This document shows, piece by piece, positions 8,750 to 17,730 of a stretch of 64,000 nt of DNA. The notes under the pieces are model-generated. The model was not told where the DNA came from, did no database searches, and was given only the letters and a program-made list of their open reading frames with translations. The stretch covers positions 1 through 64,000 of the forward strand of contig QHMG01000004.1 in the NCBI GenBank assembly GCA_003258725.1. Reading direction: 5' to 3'. The DNA comes from Candidatus Melainabacteria bacterium. Lineage in GTDB: Bacteria > Cyanobacteriota > Vampirovibrionia > Gastranaerophilales > Gastranaerophilaceae. The translations under genes were made by a program, and so were the position numbers. Each line of letters begins with the position of its first letter. The stretch's first letter is position 1.

Positions 8750-9142
8750 TTATTCGTCGTCTTCGTCGATGTAATGGTTTTCCAAGAGTTCTTTGCGCTT
8801 GCCTTTGGTTTTTGCATAGAATTCTTTTTCATCAAAAATTCCATCTTCATCGTCTTCGTCATTATCGTTCAACCTATTTGGTCGTTTTTTCGTGTTAATA
8901 ACGCCTGCGACGTTAATCATCGCCAGAGAGTTTAGGGTAGCTCTAAGTTGTGCACTTCGGTCTGTGAACTGCATCTTTGATTCTTTAAGAGCATCTTCCT
9001 CTTGTTTGTCTTTGCGGGAATATTCGTTACCTTGACCCATTTTGTCATCAGAGAGGTTGGCAGCTGTGCCTGAAATATCACCACTCTTGAAGTTGAACGA
9101 GCCTCCGATTCCGTAAAATCCTGCAGACCTGTTATCTACCAT
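8750..9142 (-). CDS. hypothetical protein with acidic tail
   Basis: A 130-residue protein. The N-terminus is Gly/Ser-rich (MVDNRSAGFYGIGGSFNFKS). A charged helix follows (QEEDALKESKMQFTDRSAQLRATLNSLAMINV), then an Asp/Glu-rich stretch (NDNDEDDEDGIFDE), and the end is DEDDE. There is no signal peptide or membrane segment. AAGGTAT precedes the ATG by about 6 bases. The gene ends 30 bases after the convergent GT39-like gene. I do not recognise it; the composition (acidic, soluble, small) suggests a binding or structural protein. Confidence 0.6.
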   Translation of the reverse strand: MVDNRSAGFYGIGGSFNFKSGDISGTAANLSDDKMGQGNEYSRKDKQEEDALKESKMQFTDRSAQLRATLNSLAMINVAGVINTKKRPNRLNDNDEDDEDGIFDEKEFYAKTKGKRKELLENHYIDEDDE

Positions 9143-9217
9143 TTTGGATACCTTATATTCCTTATTTATTTGTGTATTTAATGCCTAAAATCCAGTGATT
9201 ACATGGTTTCTAAGCGA

Positions 9218-9229
9218 CAAGCATGCTTG
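9218..9229. repeat. perfect 12-bp palindrome in leader
   Basis: CAAGCATGCTTG is a perfect palindrome within the 184-base gap between the tsaC gene and the small gene at 8750, on the 5' side of the latter. A TATAAT-like hexamer lies next to it on the minus strand. It could be an operator site. Another inverted repeat, TTTACAATT / AATTGTAAA, lies at about 9283-9306. Confidence 0.35.
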
Positions 9230-9326
9230 CAATTATACAAAGCCTCTAATAATTTTTTTTGCTACCATGACTTTTTAAGGGTTTACAATTTGTTACAATT
9301 GTAAAAGTAGCTATGCATCTTTGTGT

Positions 9327-9905
9327 CTAATCTTCTAACACCACATCTCCTTGACGGAAGATTTTTATGTTATCTGGAAAAATTCCAGCAACTGTTGAGG
9401 CTCGTCCTTGTGCTTTTTCTCCATAGTCTTTAACTACCAAATCAACTTTGTCACCGATGTATTTAACGGCTTCATTATAAGTCAAGGCAGGTGGTTCATT
9501 TGAAAGGTTTGCGCTTGTTGTTGCAAGAACATTACCTTCAATACAAGAACAAATCTCTGAAAAAATTTTGTTGTCTGGAACTCTTATGCCAACTGTGTTT
9601 AAACCGCTTGTAATATAATCTGGTGTAAGTTCTGATTTTTCTACAACAAGAGTTAATGCACCTGCAAAATATTTTTTTACTAGGTTTTCAGCCTTTTCTG
9701 TTAATGGTTTTACGTATTTGCGTAAGGGTTCAATGTCGTTTGACATCAATATTAAAGGCTTTTTGCTGTCACGATGTTTGATTTCATAAATTCTTTCAAC
9801 CGCTTTTTTAGAAGTTGGCAAACAACCTAAACCCCAAACTGTATCGGTCACAAATGCGATAACACCGTCATTTTTAAGTATATTTCTAATTTTTTGAGTG
9901 TCCAT
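9327..9905 (-). CDS. tsaC: threonylcarbamoyl-AMP synthase (Sua5/YrdC family)
   Basis: A 192-residue single-domain YrdC-fold protein. It makes threonylcarbamoyl-AMP from threonine, bicarbonate and ATP for the t6A37 modification of ANN-decoding tRNAs. Visible family features are FVTDTVWGLGC near residue 18, the KxR-type segment IKHRDSKKPLILM, and the SxN motif TTSANLSNEPP. The Sua5 C-terminal extension is absent, so it is the short TsaC form. Its start codon overlaps the murJ stop, placing it last in the operon cysS-spoIID-murJ-tsaC. Confidence 0.92.
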   Translation of the reverse strand: MDTQKIRNILKNDGVIAFVTDTVWGLGCLPTSKKAVERIYEIKHRDSKKPLILMSNDIEPLRKYVKPLTEKAENLVKKYFAGALTLVVEKSELTPDYITSGLNTVGIRVPDNKIFSEICSCIEGNVLATTSANLSNEPPALTYNEAVKYIGDKVDLVVKDYGEKAQGRASTVAGIFPDNIKIFRQGDVVLED

Positions 9906-11521
9906 TATTTTTTAAATCTTTCTAGTACTCTTTTTGTTAATTCACTTGCATATTCCATTTTGAATAATAAATTCAAGCCTACATATAAAACTAAACATAG
10001 CGTTCCAACTACTGCTATTTTTGTGAATTCATAAGTGTATTTTGGTAATTGACTTGATAAATCTAATAAACTTACTTCCATAAAACTTGAAACGATATAG
10101 CAGATTACGAATGTAATGATGGCTGCAAATGTCATTTTAACGAAGTTTATAAACAAGTCTTTGTAGTTAAGTTTGATTTTTCTACTGATTAAAATACCCA
10201 ACATTACTGCATTAAATAGGGTTACAAGAGAGGTTGAAAGTGTTATACCGCCAATACCTAAAGCTAATTTTTTTACTAGCAAATAGTTTAAAAATACTTT
10301 TAAAATAATTGATGAAAATGCGATAGCAAAAGGTGTTGCCGAATCATTAAAGGAGTAATAAACTCGTGTGATTGAATCTCTGAAAACATAAGGTAATATA
10401 GAAAAAGACAAGAACCAAAGTGCTTGAGTTACCATAAATGTTGCATTATCGTTGAATGCACCACGTTCAAACACAATTCTTATACCGTCCATACCTAATA
10501 ATAAAATTCCTATAATGATAGGAAATGCAGCGAATAAAAGTACGCCAACACCCTTGTTGAAATAAGTTCTAATTCCGTCAAAATCCTTTTCTCCAGCTAA
10601 TTTTGAGAAAAGAGGAAATAATGGAACTAAAAATGCTGTAACTAAAATTCCAACAGGAAATTGAAAAACTCTATTTGCAAATCCGATTGCTGTCCAAGCA
10701 CCTTCTTTCAAGCAAGAAGCAAAGAACATATCAATATAAATATGAACTTGTCCAATAGTAGAGCTTAAAATTGCAGGGAATAAAAGCTCTAAAATGCTGT
10801 TAAAATTAGCATTGTTTACAAAATCAAAATTTGGTCTGATTTTGTAACCTAACTGTCTTACTCTTGGCATTTGCAATAATAATTGGCATAAAGCGCCGAC
10901 TATTGTTGCACTTGCAAGAACAACACCTGTTTTATCTCCGCCTGTAATCATTAATGCGCCGATAATTACAACGCTTACAACGATTGGTGAAAGACTTGGA
11001 AGAATAAATTCTTTGTAACTAATCAAAATGCCGTAATAAATACCGATTAAACCGCCAATAATTAGTGATGGACACATAATTCTCAAATGTGTACTTGCTA
11101 AATCTACAAGTTGTGCGTTGCCGTCAGATATAATCAACGACATTATTTGATGTGAAAATAAAAAGAAAATTATGGTTAAAATAGTGAAAAATATGAAACT
11201 TGCAGTTAAAAATGTATTGAACAATTTTTCTGCAACTTCAGGTGGTTTTTCTTTTAAATTTGGTACAATTTTTGTAAATACAGCAACGGTTGCACTGTGG
11301 AAAGGTCCACCTATTCCGCCTAAAAGGATTACCGCAAGGGCTGGAATTTGGTATGCGTAAAAATATGCGTCAGATACAACTGATGCACCATAATAATTAG
11401 CAATAATTACATCTCGTAAAAAGCCTACAAGTTTGCTTATTACTGTAACTACAGCGATAAGCCATGCTGCTTTTAAGATAGTTGTTGTTTTTCCTTCGTT
11501 AGAAGCCGAACTTGTCTGCAT
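9905..11521 (-). CDS. murJ: lipid II flippase MurJ (MviN)
   Basis: A 538-residue MOP-superfamily membrane protein with about 14 hydrophobic helices. The hallmark N-terminal sequence ISKLVGFLRDVIIANYYGAS is followed by DAYFYAYQIPALAVILLGGI. It flips undecaprenyl-linked lipid II to the periplasmic face for peptidoglycan synthesis. It starts inside the end of the spoIID-like gene (23-base overlap) and its stop overlaps the tsaC start, so translation is probably coupled. Its partners MurG, MraY and FtsW are encoded at 26.9-31.5 kb. Confidence 0.93.
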   Translation of the reverse strand: MQTSSASNEGKTTTILKAAWLIAVVTVISKLVGFLRDVIIANYYGASVVSDAYFYAYQIPALAVILLGGIGGPFHSATVAVFTKIVPNLKEKPPEVAEKLFNTFLTASFIFFTILTIIFFLFSHQIMSLIISDGNAQLVDLASTHLRIMCPSLIIGGLIGIYYGILISYKEFILPSLSPIVVSVVIIGALMITGGDKTGVVLASATIVGALCQLLLQMPRVRQLGYKIRPNFDFVNNANFNSILELLFPAILSSTIGQVHIYIDMFFASCLKEGAWTAIGFANRVFQFPVGILVTAFLVPLFPLFSKLAGEKDFDGIRTYFNKGVGVLLFAAFPIIIGILLLGMDGIRIVFERGAFNDNATFMVTQALWFLSFSILPYVFRDSITRVYYSFNDSATPFAIAFSSIILKVFLNYLLVKKLALGIGGITLSTSLVTLFNAVMLGILISRKIKLNYKDLFINFVKMTFAAIITFVICYIVSSFMEVSLLDLSSQLPKYTYEFTKIAVVGTLCLVLYVGLNLLFKMEYASELTKRVLERFKK

Positions 11522-13184
11522 TTGGGTTTACCGTTTCTATATACAATCTTGCTGCCTTCATTGAGCCTTCTTCTAAAGGATAGCAAAAAGTAATTATATT
11601 TTCACCTTTTTTTACTAAATATGAAATATCAATCTTAATCGGCGCTCTGAAATTTGAAATTCCTTGAGTTAGAGGAATTGTGGTTTCTTTACCGTTTACG
11701 ATTAAATTAATCTTTGATAAATTAAATTTGTTATCAATAATGAGATTTGCTGTTTTGTGTTCTAAATATATTTTTTGAGTTACTTTTTGTTGAGTTTGGT
11801 ATGATGAAACAATTACAGGGATTGTTGTTAAAGAAATTCCGGTGTAATAGTGTTTTAAGATTTTATCGTAAGGCATTTTTAATTCTTTGCCCATAAAACC
11901 AGCACCATATTGGCTCATTCCAACACCATGACCGAAACCTCCGCCGTATGCAATAACTTTTGTTTCACCTGTTTCTTCATCATTTACAAAGTCGAAAACA
12001 ACATTTGCGCTTGGAAGTGAGATATTGTTCTTTTGAAAAACTCGTCTAATAACAAGTTCTTTTTGAATATCGAAAGTTCCTTTTGTTGTTTTAATTTCAA
12101 TATCAATTAATTTGCCAGATTCACCTCTGCTAATTGGTTTTATTGAAACTAATTCGCCGAAATCTTCTGACTTCATTAATTTCGGAAATACAAAACCTGT
12201 TTTTGATTGTGCTACAAGTGTTTTAGATAAAACCTCTTGTAATTCTTCTTTTGTCCATTCCTTTTGCCAACGGTAATATGGTGAGCGAACATCATAAGAA
12301 TCGGGTTTGTTCATGTAAAAATCACGAACTTGTTCTTCTGTTACAAGTGGTGGTTGGGTTAGCATGTCAGCTTTTGCAATTAGATAAGGCTTTGAGTTTG
12401 AAGGGAATTTCTTGTTAACTGGATCAGAAAAAGCGTTTGCAAAACTTTCTGTGTAACCACCAGCTGTAGAGCTGTATTGAGCCAAAATTAAATTCCAATT
12501 ATAAAGAGCAATTATGCCTTCTGTTTCTTCAACGGCTCTATTTGAAAGGTTGTCTTCTGTGTTTGCGCCGAAGTATACTTGACTTGCAACCGAATCAACC
12601 ACATCATATTCTTTTACAAGTCTAGTTCTTGGGCTTAAGACATAATTTCTTGCTGCAACAGCTTGTGCTTTAAGAGCTTCTATACCAAAACTTACAGGCA
12701 TTTCATTTGGAACAACACCTTTTAGGTAGTCTTGAAGGTCTAATACATTTACTAAATAAAATAGATTAGTTGTGTTAGGTTTTTTGATGATTTCAAAAGA
12801 GGTTCTATAAAGGGCTTGACGACCTTTTCTTTTTAATCTGTCTACGCCTAAAAATCCGTTAGGGCACTCTAAAGTAAGTGTTTCTGGAGTTGTAAAGGTT
12901 TCTTCGCCAACCTCAATGTTGAAGGTTTCATCTTTCAAAGAAATTGTAATATTTGTATCAGCAGGAACTGATGTAATCAATTTTGACGTATTTTTTTCAT
13001 AAATTTGTACGTCAGATGTGCCAAAAAGAGTAATTTTTTGATAATTAAAGGTTGACCAATTTTGATTACCAATACCAACCCTTACAGGCTGAAAGATATT
13101 TGTTGCATACATTTTAGGACTTGCAAATGCGAGTGCAAAAATTACAAGTCCTAAAATTATATTTTTTATTTTTTTAATTCCCAA
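11499..13184 (-). CDS. SpoIID/LytB-domain protein
   Basis: A 561-residue exported protein. The N-terminus IKNIILGLVIFALAFASPKMYA is a signal peptide or anchor. The SpoIID domain spans roughly residues 130-450. It includes YLKGVVPNEMP and EALKAQAVAARNYVL near residues 150-180, YSSTAGGYTE near 240, and YGGGFGHGVGMSQYGA near 415, the canonical SpoIID motifs including the catalytic Glu in the first. SpoIID proteins are lytic transglycosylases acting on denuded peptidoglycan; outside sporulators they act in wall remodelling or division. About 110 residues of beta-rich sequence follow. It overlaps cysS upstream and murJ downstream. Confidence 0.88.
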   Translation of the reverse strand: MGIKKIKNIILGLVIFALAFASPKMYATNIFQPVRVGIGNQNWSTFNYQKITLFGTSDVQIYEKNTSKLITSVPADTNITISLKDETFNIEVGEETFTTPETLTLECPNGFLGVDRLKRKGRQALYRTSFEIIKKPNTTNLFYLVNVLDLQDYLKGVVPNEMPVSFGIEALKAQAVAARNYVLSPRTRLVKEYDVVDSVASQVYFGANTEDNLSNRAVEETEGIIALYNWNLILAQYSSTAGGYTESFANAFSDPVNKKFPSNSKPYLIAKADMLTQPPLVTEEQVRDFYMNKPDSYDVRSPYYRWQKEWTKEELQEVLSKTLVAQSKTGFVFPKLMKSEDFGELVSIKPISRGESGKLIDIEIKTTKGTFDIQKELVIRRVFQKNNISLPSANVVFDFVNDEETGETKVIAYGGGFGHGVGMSQYGAGFMGKELKMPYDKILKHYYTGISLTTIPVIVSSYQTQQKVTQKIYLEHKTANLIIDNKFNLSKINLIVNGKETTIPLTQGISNFRAPIKIDISYLVKKGENIITFCYPLEEGSMKAARLYIETVNPNADKFGF

Positions 13185-14545
13185 GTAGTTCCGTCCTTAG
13201 AATCTTTTAAAACGATTCCGACTTTATCAAGTGCCATACGGATTTTGTCCGCCATATCCCAATTTTTTTCTTCACGAGATTTTTTTCTTAACTCTAAAAG
13301 TTCGTTCATAGAATTTAGTGTCATTCCTAAATCTTCGCTTACAGACTTAACTTTTTCAGCTAATTCTTCTTCTGTCAATTCAGTTTTTGCAAAGTTAAAA
13401 CCAAGAACTGAACCTAGTTTAACAAGAAGTGTATAAGCGTTCTTTTCGTCTTTGTTTGCTTTGTTTACAAGGTCGAAAAGTACTGCTAGGGCTTTTGATG
13501 TATTTAAATCATCGTCCATAGCGTCTGTAAATTGCTTGTATTCTTCTGTTTGAGTAATATCTAAGTTTTCATCAATTGGCGTTGCTTTTGCGTTAGTTAA
13601 ACGCTTTGCACCAGCTTGAGCCGATTTTAAAACTTCATCAGAGAATTCAACAGGCATTCTATAATGATTTGTTAAAATGAATAATCTGATAGTATTTGCA
13701 TCATAATTTTCTAAAACTTTGTCGATAGTTAAGAAATTACCTAAAGATTTAGACATTTTTTCTTTGTTAATAGTCACAAAACCGTTGTGTAGCCAATAAT
13801 TTACGAATTTGCAACCATTAGCACATTCAGATTGAGCAATTTCATTTTCGTGATGTGGGAAGATTAAATCAGCGCCACCAGCATGAATATCAATAGTCTT
13901 GCCTAAATATTTTCTGCTCATTGCAGAACATTCTATATGCCAACCTGGACGACCTACTCCCCAAGGTGAGTTGTAGCCAAATTTTTCATCTTTTTTCCAT
14001 AAAGCGAAGTCTAAAGGATCTTCTTTTAAATCTCCAACTTCTACTCTAGCACCGCTTTCAAGTTGGTCAATAGGTTGTTTTGAAAGCATACCGTAATTTT
14101 TAAACTTTTTAACTCTAAAATAAACGTCTCCGCCAGCTTCGTAAGCGTAATCGTTTTTGATTAAATCCTTAACGATAGAAATCATTTCACCTAATGTTTT
14201 TGTTGCAAAAGGTTCAATGTCTGGTTTTAGGTTGTTCAAGCCTTCCATACTTTTTGTGAAAGATTTGTACCAATAAGTTGAAACTTCTTCAGGAGTTTTA
14301 CCTTCTTTTTCAGCTTTTTTAAGAATTTTATCATCAACATCGGTTACATTACGGCAATAAGTTACGTCGTAACCTTTAAATTTCAAATATCTGTAAAGCA
14401 CGTCCCATGTGATATAACAGCGAGCGTGTCCTAAGTGTGCGTAATCATAAACGGTTGGACCACACACATACATTTTAACCTTGTTACCGTCAATCGGTTT
14501 AAATTCTTCTGTTTTGTCTGTGTAAGTATTGTGTAATTTCATCAT
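13166..14545 (-). CDS. cysS: cysteinyl-tRNA synthetase
   Basis: A 459-residue class I synthetase. The HIGH motif appears as AHLGHA within CGPTVYDYAHLGHARCYITW. The zinc ligands include the Cys of CGPTVYD and the site around WHIECSAMS and HHENE. The KMSKS motif is KEKMSKSLGNF. The family normally starts as M-x-LxNT, so the start is MMKLHNTYT at 14545. The upstream in-frame TTG at 14581 lies inside the -35 box and is excluded. There is no ribosome binding site; the -10 box is 7 bases from the ATG. It is the first gene of the operon with spoIID, murJ and tsaC. Confidence 0.93.
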   Translation of the reverse strand: MMKLHNTYTDKTEEFKPIDGNKVKMYVCGPTVYDYAHLGHARCYITWDVLYRYLKFKGYDVTYCRNVTDVDDKILKKAEKEGKTPEEVSTYWYKSFTKSMEGLNNLKPDIEPFATKTLGEMISIVKDLIKNDYAYEAGGDVYFRVKKFKNYGMLSKQPIDQLESGARVEVGDLKEDPLDFALWKKDEKFGYNSPWGVGRPGWHIECSAMSRKYLGKTIDIHAGGADLIFPHHENEIAQSECANGCKFVNYWLHNGFVTINKEKMSKSLGNFLTIDKVLENYDANTIRLFILTNHYRMPVEFSDEVLKSAQAGAKRLTNAKATPIDENLDITQTEEYKQFTDAMDDDLNTSKALAVLFDLVNKANKDEKNAYTLLVKLGSVLGFNFAKTELTEEELAEKVKSVSEDLGMTLNSMNELLELRKKSREEKNWDMADKIRMALDKVGIVLKDSKDGTTWELKK

Positions 14546-14552
14546 ACCGATT

Positions 14553-14581
14553 ATTTTAGAACAAAACTGAATTTTAGGCAA
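14553..14581 (-). promoter_or_regulatory. promoter of cysS operon; leaderless
   Basis: Reading on the minus strand: TTGCCT (14581-14576), 17-base spacer, TAAAAT (14558-14553), then 7 bases to the ATG at 14545. No Shine-Dalgarno is present. The predicted transcript begins at or next to the start codon. Confidence 0.65.
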
Positions 14582-14618
14582 GAAATTTAAGAAAAGAAGT
14601 ATGGTATAACGGAAAATT

Positions 14619-14640
14619 GTAGGTCAGGCATTGCCTAACA
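14619..14640. repeat. dispersed 22-bp palindromic repeat, copy 1
   Basis: GTAGGTCAGGCATTGCCTAACA is the unit (one base longer than the core; core inverted repeat GTYAGGCA/TGCCTRAC). It lies between the 3' end of the HCP-like gene and cysS. Related copies are at 36989 and 51613. On the minus strand this copy reads GTTAGGCAATGCCTGAC, identical to the core of the copy at 51613. Confidence 0.6.
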
Positions 14641-14653
14641 CTTTTTGAAAATT

Positions 14654-16255
14654 TTATCTTTCTATAATCGCCATATCATCTCGAGGAGTAGAAATTACCT
14701 TTATGTCAAAAATGTCTTTAAACGCATCTAAAATTATTTGATTTATTACCATTGGAGAACAGTGGCTTAAAAAAATGTTTTTTGCACCTAAAGTTTTTAA
14801 ATTAAGCATATTTGCAATTGCATATTTATCGCATTTTGTCAAAAATACAGACATATCAAACATTTTGTCCGGCATTTTTTTATTAAATTCTTCCATAATT
14901 TTATACATTATCGAAAAATCATAACTAGAATTTATTTGAAAAGTGTTTGCCTTTGGAATGTATGTTGAAAGAGTTATTGCATAACTGTTTTTGGGTAATG
15001 TTTTTAACAACCTTTCAAAATATCGTTTTTGAAGTGAAGTATGGTTTAAAATTCCGATTATTATTAGGTGTTTAATGTCTCTAGCACGAATTTTTGCAAT
15101 AATACTATCAACACGTTTTTCAATTACTTCGTCTTGAAACCCTAATACAAGAGGTTCTCTAACCTGTCCTTTAGCAAAACCTTTAGCATCAAGTGCAGAT
15201 TTTAAAAACGGTTTAAAATCTCCGTTTTCAATTTTTGTTACGCCTTTTGGAGCGTTTAAATCTGTTGTGAAAAGTCTTCCACGATAAAGATATTCTACAT
15301 TTTGAAGTGAATTTTTTGTCATCAAAATTGCCCCAGGGAAGGTTGCAAAATCAAGAAGACAATTTTCAACACCAAGTCCGAATTGACCTTTTAATTGCGG
15401 ATAAATTTTTAATTTTGGAAAAGTATGTCCAACAATCATTGAACCATGAGTGTAAACATCTATATCGGTATTGTTGGTTGCTTTTAAGACTGCTTCAAGT
15501 TCTTTCAAGTTAGAACCTGAAACCAAAACAGCCTTGTGTGGACGTGTTGAAAAAGACACTTCAACAGTTTCCGGAGTGCCATAGGTTTTAATTTCGACAT
15601 CGTGAATCATTCTTATTAGTTTATAATTAATCTTTGTGAAACTTTCAATCACTTTTTTTAATTTTTCAGGTGAAACTTTTCTATAATTAATCATATTTAG
15701 TAGCTGAAGCATTGAATAATAAGCATCTTCACAGTTTTGTCCATAACTATTTAATTGAATTAAGTTTATACAAACATTTTTAATTAGCACAAACATAATT
15801 TCGTAAAGGTGTCGTTGTTTTGGAGTTAGAAGTTTATTTTTTCTAATAAATTCTTTTTCACCTTGTTTTATGGCTTCGGTCAAATTAAGCTGTTTATCAA
15901 CTTTTAACTGGCTTTCAAGTTTTTCAGCATTAATATTATTGTCTTTACAAATGCGTTCATAAAGAATTTTAGACTGTCTAAGGTTTTCATATATAGTCAT
16001 AATAATACTTTTGAACTGTTCTTGAGAGTAATCTGTATTTGAAACAAGTCCAGAGAGAGTATTTATGATGTTATCTTTGATAATTTTATTTGTAACCCCA
16101 CGTTTTTTTAGTTTTAGGGTATAAAATGCAAGTTGCTTCAAATACATTATAATAACTTCCTGCAAGGAAGAAATTGTCGGATCAGTTGCGCATACACCTT
16201 TTGCAGTGCAACTGTCAAAATTGTAATCGTCGTATTGATAATAATTATAAAACAT
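14654..16255 (-). CDS. hybrid-cluster-protein homologue lacking cluster ligands
   Basis: A 533-residue protein starting at the ATG at 16255 (AAAAGGTG about 8 bases upstream). It aligns by eye along its full length with hybrid cluster protein (HCP, hydroxylamine/NO reductase). CTAKGVC at 16-22 matches the N-terminal cluster motif. VYTHG (267-271), PKLKIYPQLKG (280-290) and FPGAILMT (306-313) match the HCP core, and LGAKNIFL the end. The ligands are gone: the first two N-terminal Cys are Tyr3 and Tyr6. The hybrid-cluster His is Ser248, Glu is Ser272, and the four Cys are Ser316, Leu403, Thr431 and Ile441; the last Glu may be Asp476. So it is an HCP fold without a hybrid cluster, function unknown. 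Confidence 0.75.
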   Translation of the reverse strand: MFYNYYQYDDYNFDSCTAKGVCATDPTISSLQEVIIMYLKQLAFYTLKLKKRGVTNKIIKDNIINTLSGLVSNTDYSQEQFKSIIMTIYENLRQSKILYERICKDNNINAEKLESQLKVDKQLNLTEAIKQGEKEFIRKNKLLTPKQRHLYEIMFVLIKNVCINLIQLNSYGQNCEDAYYSMLQLLNMINYRKVSPEKLKKVIESFTKINYKLIRMIHDVEIKTYGTPETVEVSFSTRPHKAVLVSGSNLKELEAVLKATNNTDIDVYTHGSMIVGHTFPKLKIYPQLKGQFGLGVENCLLDFATFPGAILMTKNSLQNVEYLYRGRLFTTDLNAPKGVTKIENGDFKPFLKSALDAKGFAKGQVREPLVLGFQDEVIEKRVDSIIAKIRARDIKHLIIIGILNHTSLQKRYFERLLKTLPKNSYAITLSTYIPKANTFQINSSYDFSIMYKIMEEFNKKMPDKMFDMSVFLTKCDKYAIANMLNLKTLGAKNIFLSHCSPMVINQIILDAFKDIFDIKVISTPRDDMAIIER

Positions 16256-16345
16256 AATAAAACACCTTTTGATGTATAATAACCAATTTTGAAGGTTTTT
16301 TAATGCGACTTTTGGGCTATTATTTAGGCTTAATAGGATTAAAAT

Positions 16346-16374
16346 TTGCATGTAATTTATGTTATGGCTATAAT
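16346..16374 (+). promoter_or_regulatory. promoter of mnmE; leaderless
   Basis: TTGCAT (16346-16351), 17-base spacer, consensus TATAAT (16369-16374), then 6 bases to the ATG at 16381. The transcript should start at the ATG itself. This also rules out the longer reading frame from 16303. Confidence 0.7.
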
Positions 16375-16380
16375 CGAGAT

Positions 16381-17712
16381 ATGAACATTATTCAAGAATT
16401 TGACACAATTACAGCTATTTCAACACCTTTGGGAACAGGTGGAGTTGGTGTTATTAGAATTTCTGGCGAAAAAAGTTTTGAAATTACAGAGCATATTTTT
16501 ACTGGAAAAATTACACCTCGAATGATTTGTCATGGTTGGATTGTTGACGGTGACAAAAAGGTTGACGAGGTTGTTGTTTTACCGTTTAAAAATCCAAACA
16601 GTTACACAGGCGAAGATGTAATTGAAATTCAATGTCATGGTGGTATTAACGTAGTTAAAAATATTTTAGAAATTGTTTTAAAAAATGGCGCAAGAATGGC
16701 TGAAAGAGGCGAATTTACAAAACGTGCCTTCTTGAATAAAAAATTAGATTTGTCTCAAGCAGAAGCTGTTGCAGACTTAATTCACTCAAAAACTCAAAAT
16801 TTTGCAATTCAATCAGCAAAAAATTTGTCTGGTGTTTTAGCTCAAAAAGTTTCTGAGATTAAAGGTGATATTTTTGAAACTCTTTCTAGAATTGTTGCAG
16901 GAATTGATTTTCCAGAAGATGTGGCTGAACCAACTTATGAAAGTTTGATTAATGATTTTGAAAGTGAAATTGAAAAAATAGATAAAATTTTATCAAATGC
17001 CCAATCGAGCAATATTATGCGACAAGGGATTAAAATTGCGATTGTCGGTAAACCAAATGTTGGAAAATCTTCTCTTTTTAACACTCTTTTAAGCCTTGAT
17101 AGAGCAATCGTTACGGACATTGCAGGTACAACTCGTGATGTTTTGACAGAAACTCTTGATTTGGGTATTCCAGTTACCTTGATTGACACTGCGGGTATTA
17201 GAGAAGATGAAAGCGTTGATAAAGTTGAAGAAATTGGGATTGAATATTCTAAACAAGCAGCAAAAGAAGCCGATTTAGTTATCTTTATGTACGATTTAAC
17301 AAGTGGTTTAAACGATGCAGACAAAATTATTTTAGATTTTATCAAAGATAAAAAACACCTTATCATAGCTAATAAGTGCGATTTATCTAAAGAACGACCA
17401 AAAGATGCGATTTGTATTTCAGCAAAAGCGGAATTAGGCATTGAAGAATTAAAGCAAAAAATCAAAGAAATTATTTTGGAATTTTCTCCAGAAGATACAG
17501 AATTTATCACGAACAAACGTCAGCAAGATTGTCTTGAAAAAGCAAAAGAAAGCCTAATGCAAGCATATATGGCAGCAAAAGTTAACGAGTTGCAGGACTT
17601 GATTTCGATTGATGTGAAACAAGCTCTTTTATGTTTAGACGAAATTACTGGAGAAGTAATCACAGACGACATTTTGAACAATATTTTTGATAATTTTTGC
17701 ATCGGTAAATAA
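16381..17712 (+). CDS. mnmE: tRNA modification GTPase MnmE (TrmE)
   Basis: A 443-residue protein. With MnmG it forms cmnm5U34 in the wobble position of tRNAs. The N-terminal formyl-folate-binding domain starts DTITAISTPLGTGGVGVIRI. The G domain has P-loop GKPNVGKSS, switch GTTRD, DTAGIRE and NKCD. The C-terminus FDNFCIGK carries the invariant C-[IV]-GK end. The length is normal for MnmE. I use the ATG at 16381 because the family begins close to DTI and the promoter -10 ends 6 bases before it. It diverges from the HCP-like gene. MnmG is not in the window. Confidence 0.95.
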   Translation: MNIIQEFDTITAISTPLGTGGVGVIRISGEKSFEITEHIFTGKITPRMICHGWIVDGDKKVDEVVVLPFKNPNSYTGEDVIEIQCHGGINVVKNILEIVLKNGARMAERGEFTKRAFLNKKLDLSQAEAVADLIHSKTQNFAIQSAKNLSGVLAQKVSEIKGDIFETLSRIVAGIDFPEDVAEPTYESLINDFESEIEKIDKILSNAQSSNIMRQGIKIAIVGKPNVGKSSLFNTLLSLDRAIVTDIAGTTRDVLTETLDLGIPVTLIDTAGIREDESVDKVEEIGIEYSKQAAKEADLVIFMYDLTSGLNDADKIILDFIKDKKHLIIANKCDLSKERPKDAICISAKAELGIEELKQKIKEIILEFSPEDTEFITNKRQQDCLEKAKESLMQAYMAAKVNELQDLISIDVKQALLCLDEITGEVITDDILNNIFDNFCIGK

Positions 17713-17724
17713 TTATGGTACAAT
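17697..17724 (+). promoter_or_regulatory. promoter of ribE; leaderless, extended -10
   Basis: TTGCAT (17697-17702), 16-base spacer, TGG-TACAAT (hexamer 17719-17724), then 6 bases to the ATG at 17731. The -35 lies inside the last codons of mnmE. There is no Shine-Dalgarno. Confidence 0.65.
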
Positions 17725-17730
17725 AAAGTT

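Noticed and set aside
14546..14581. TTG start giving a longer CysS
   Set aside because: It falls inside the -35 box, lacks a ribosome binding site and adds 12 residues not found in the family.
16303..16380. ATG at 16303 as the mnmE start
   Set aside because: The promoter -10 lies inside the added region; MnmE proteins start close to the DTI motif.
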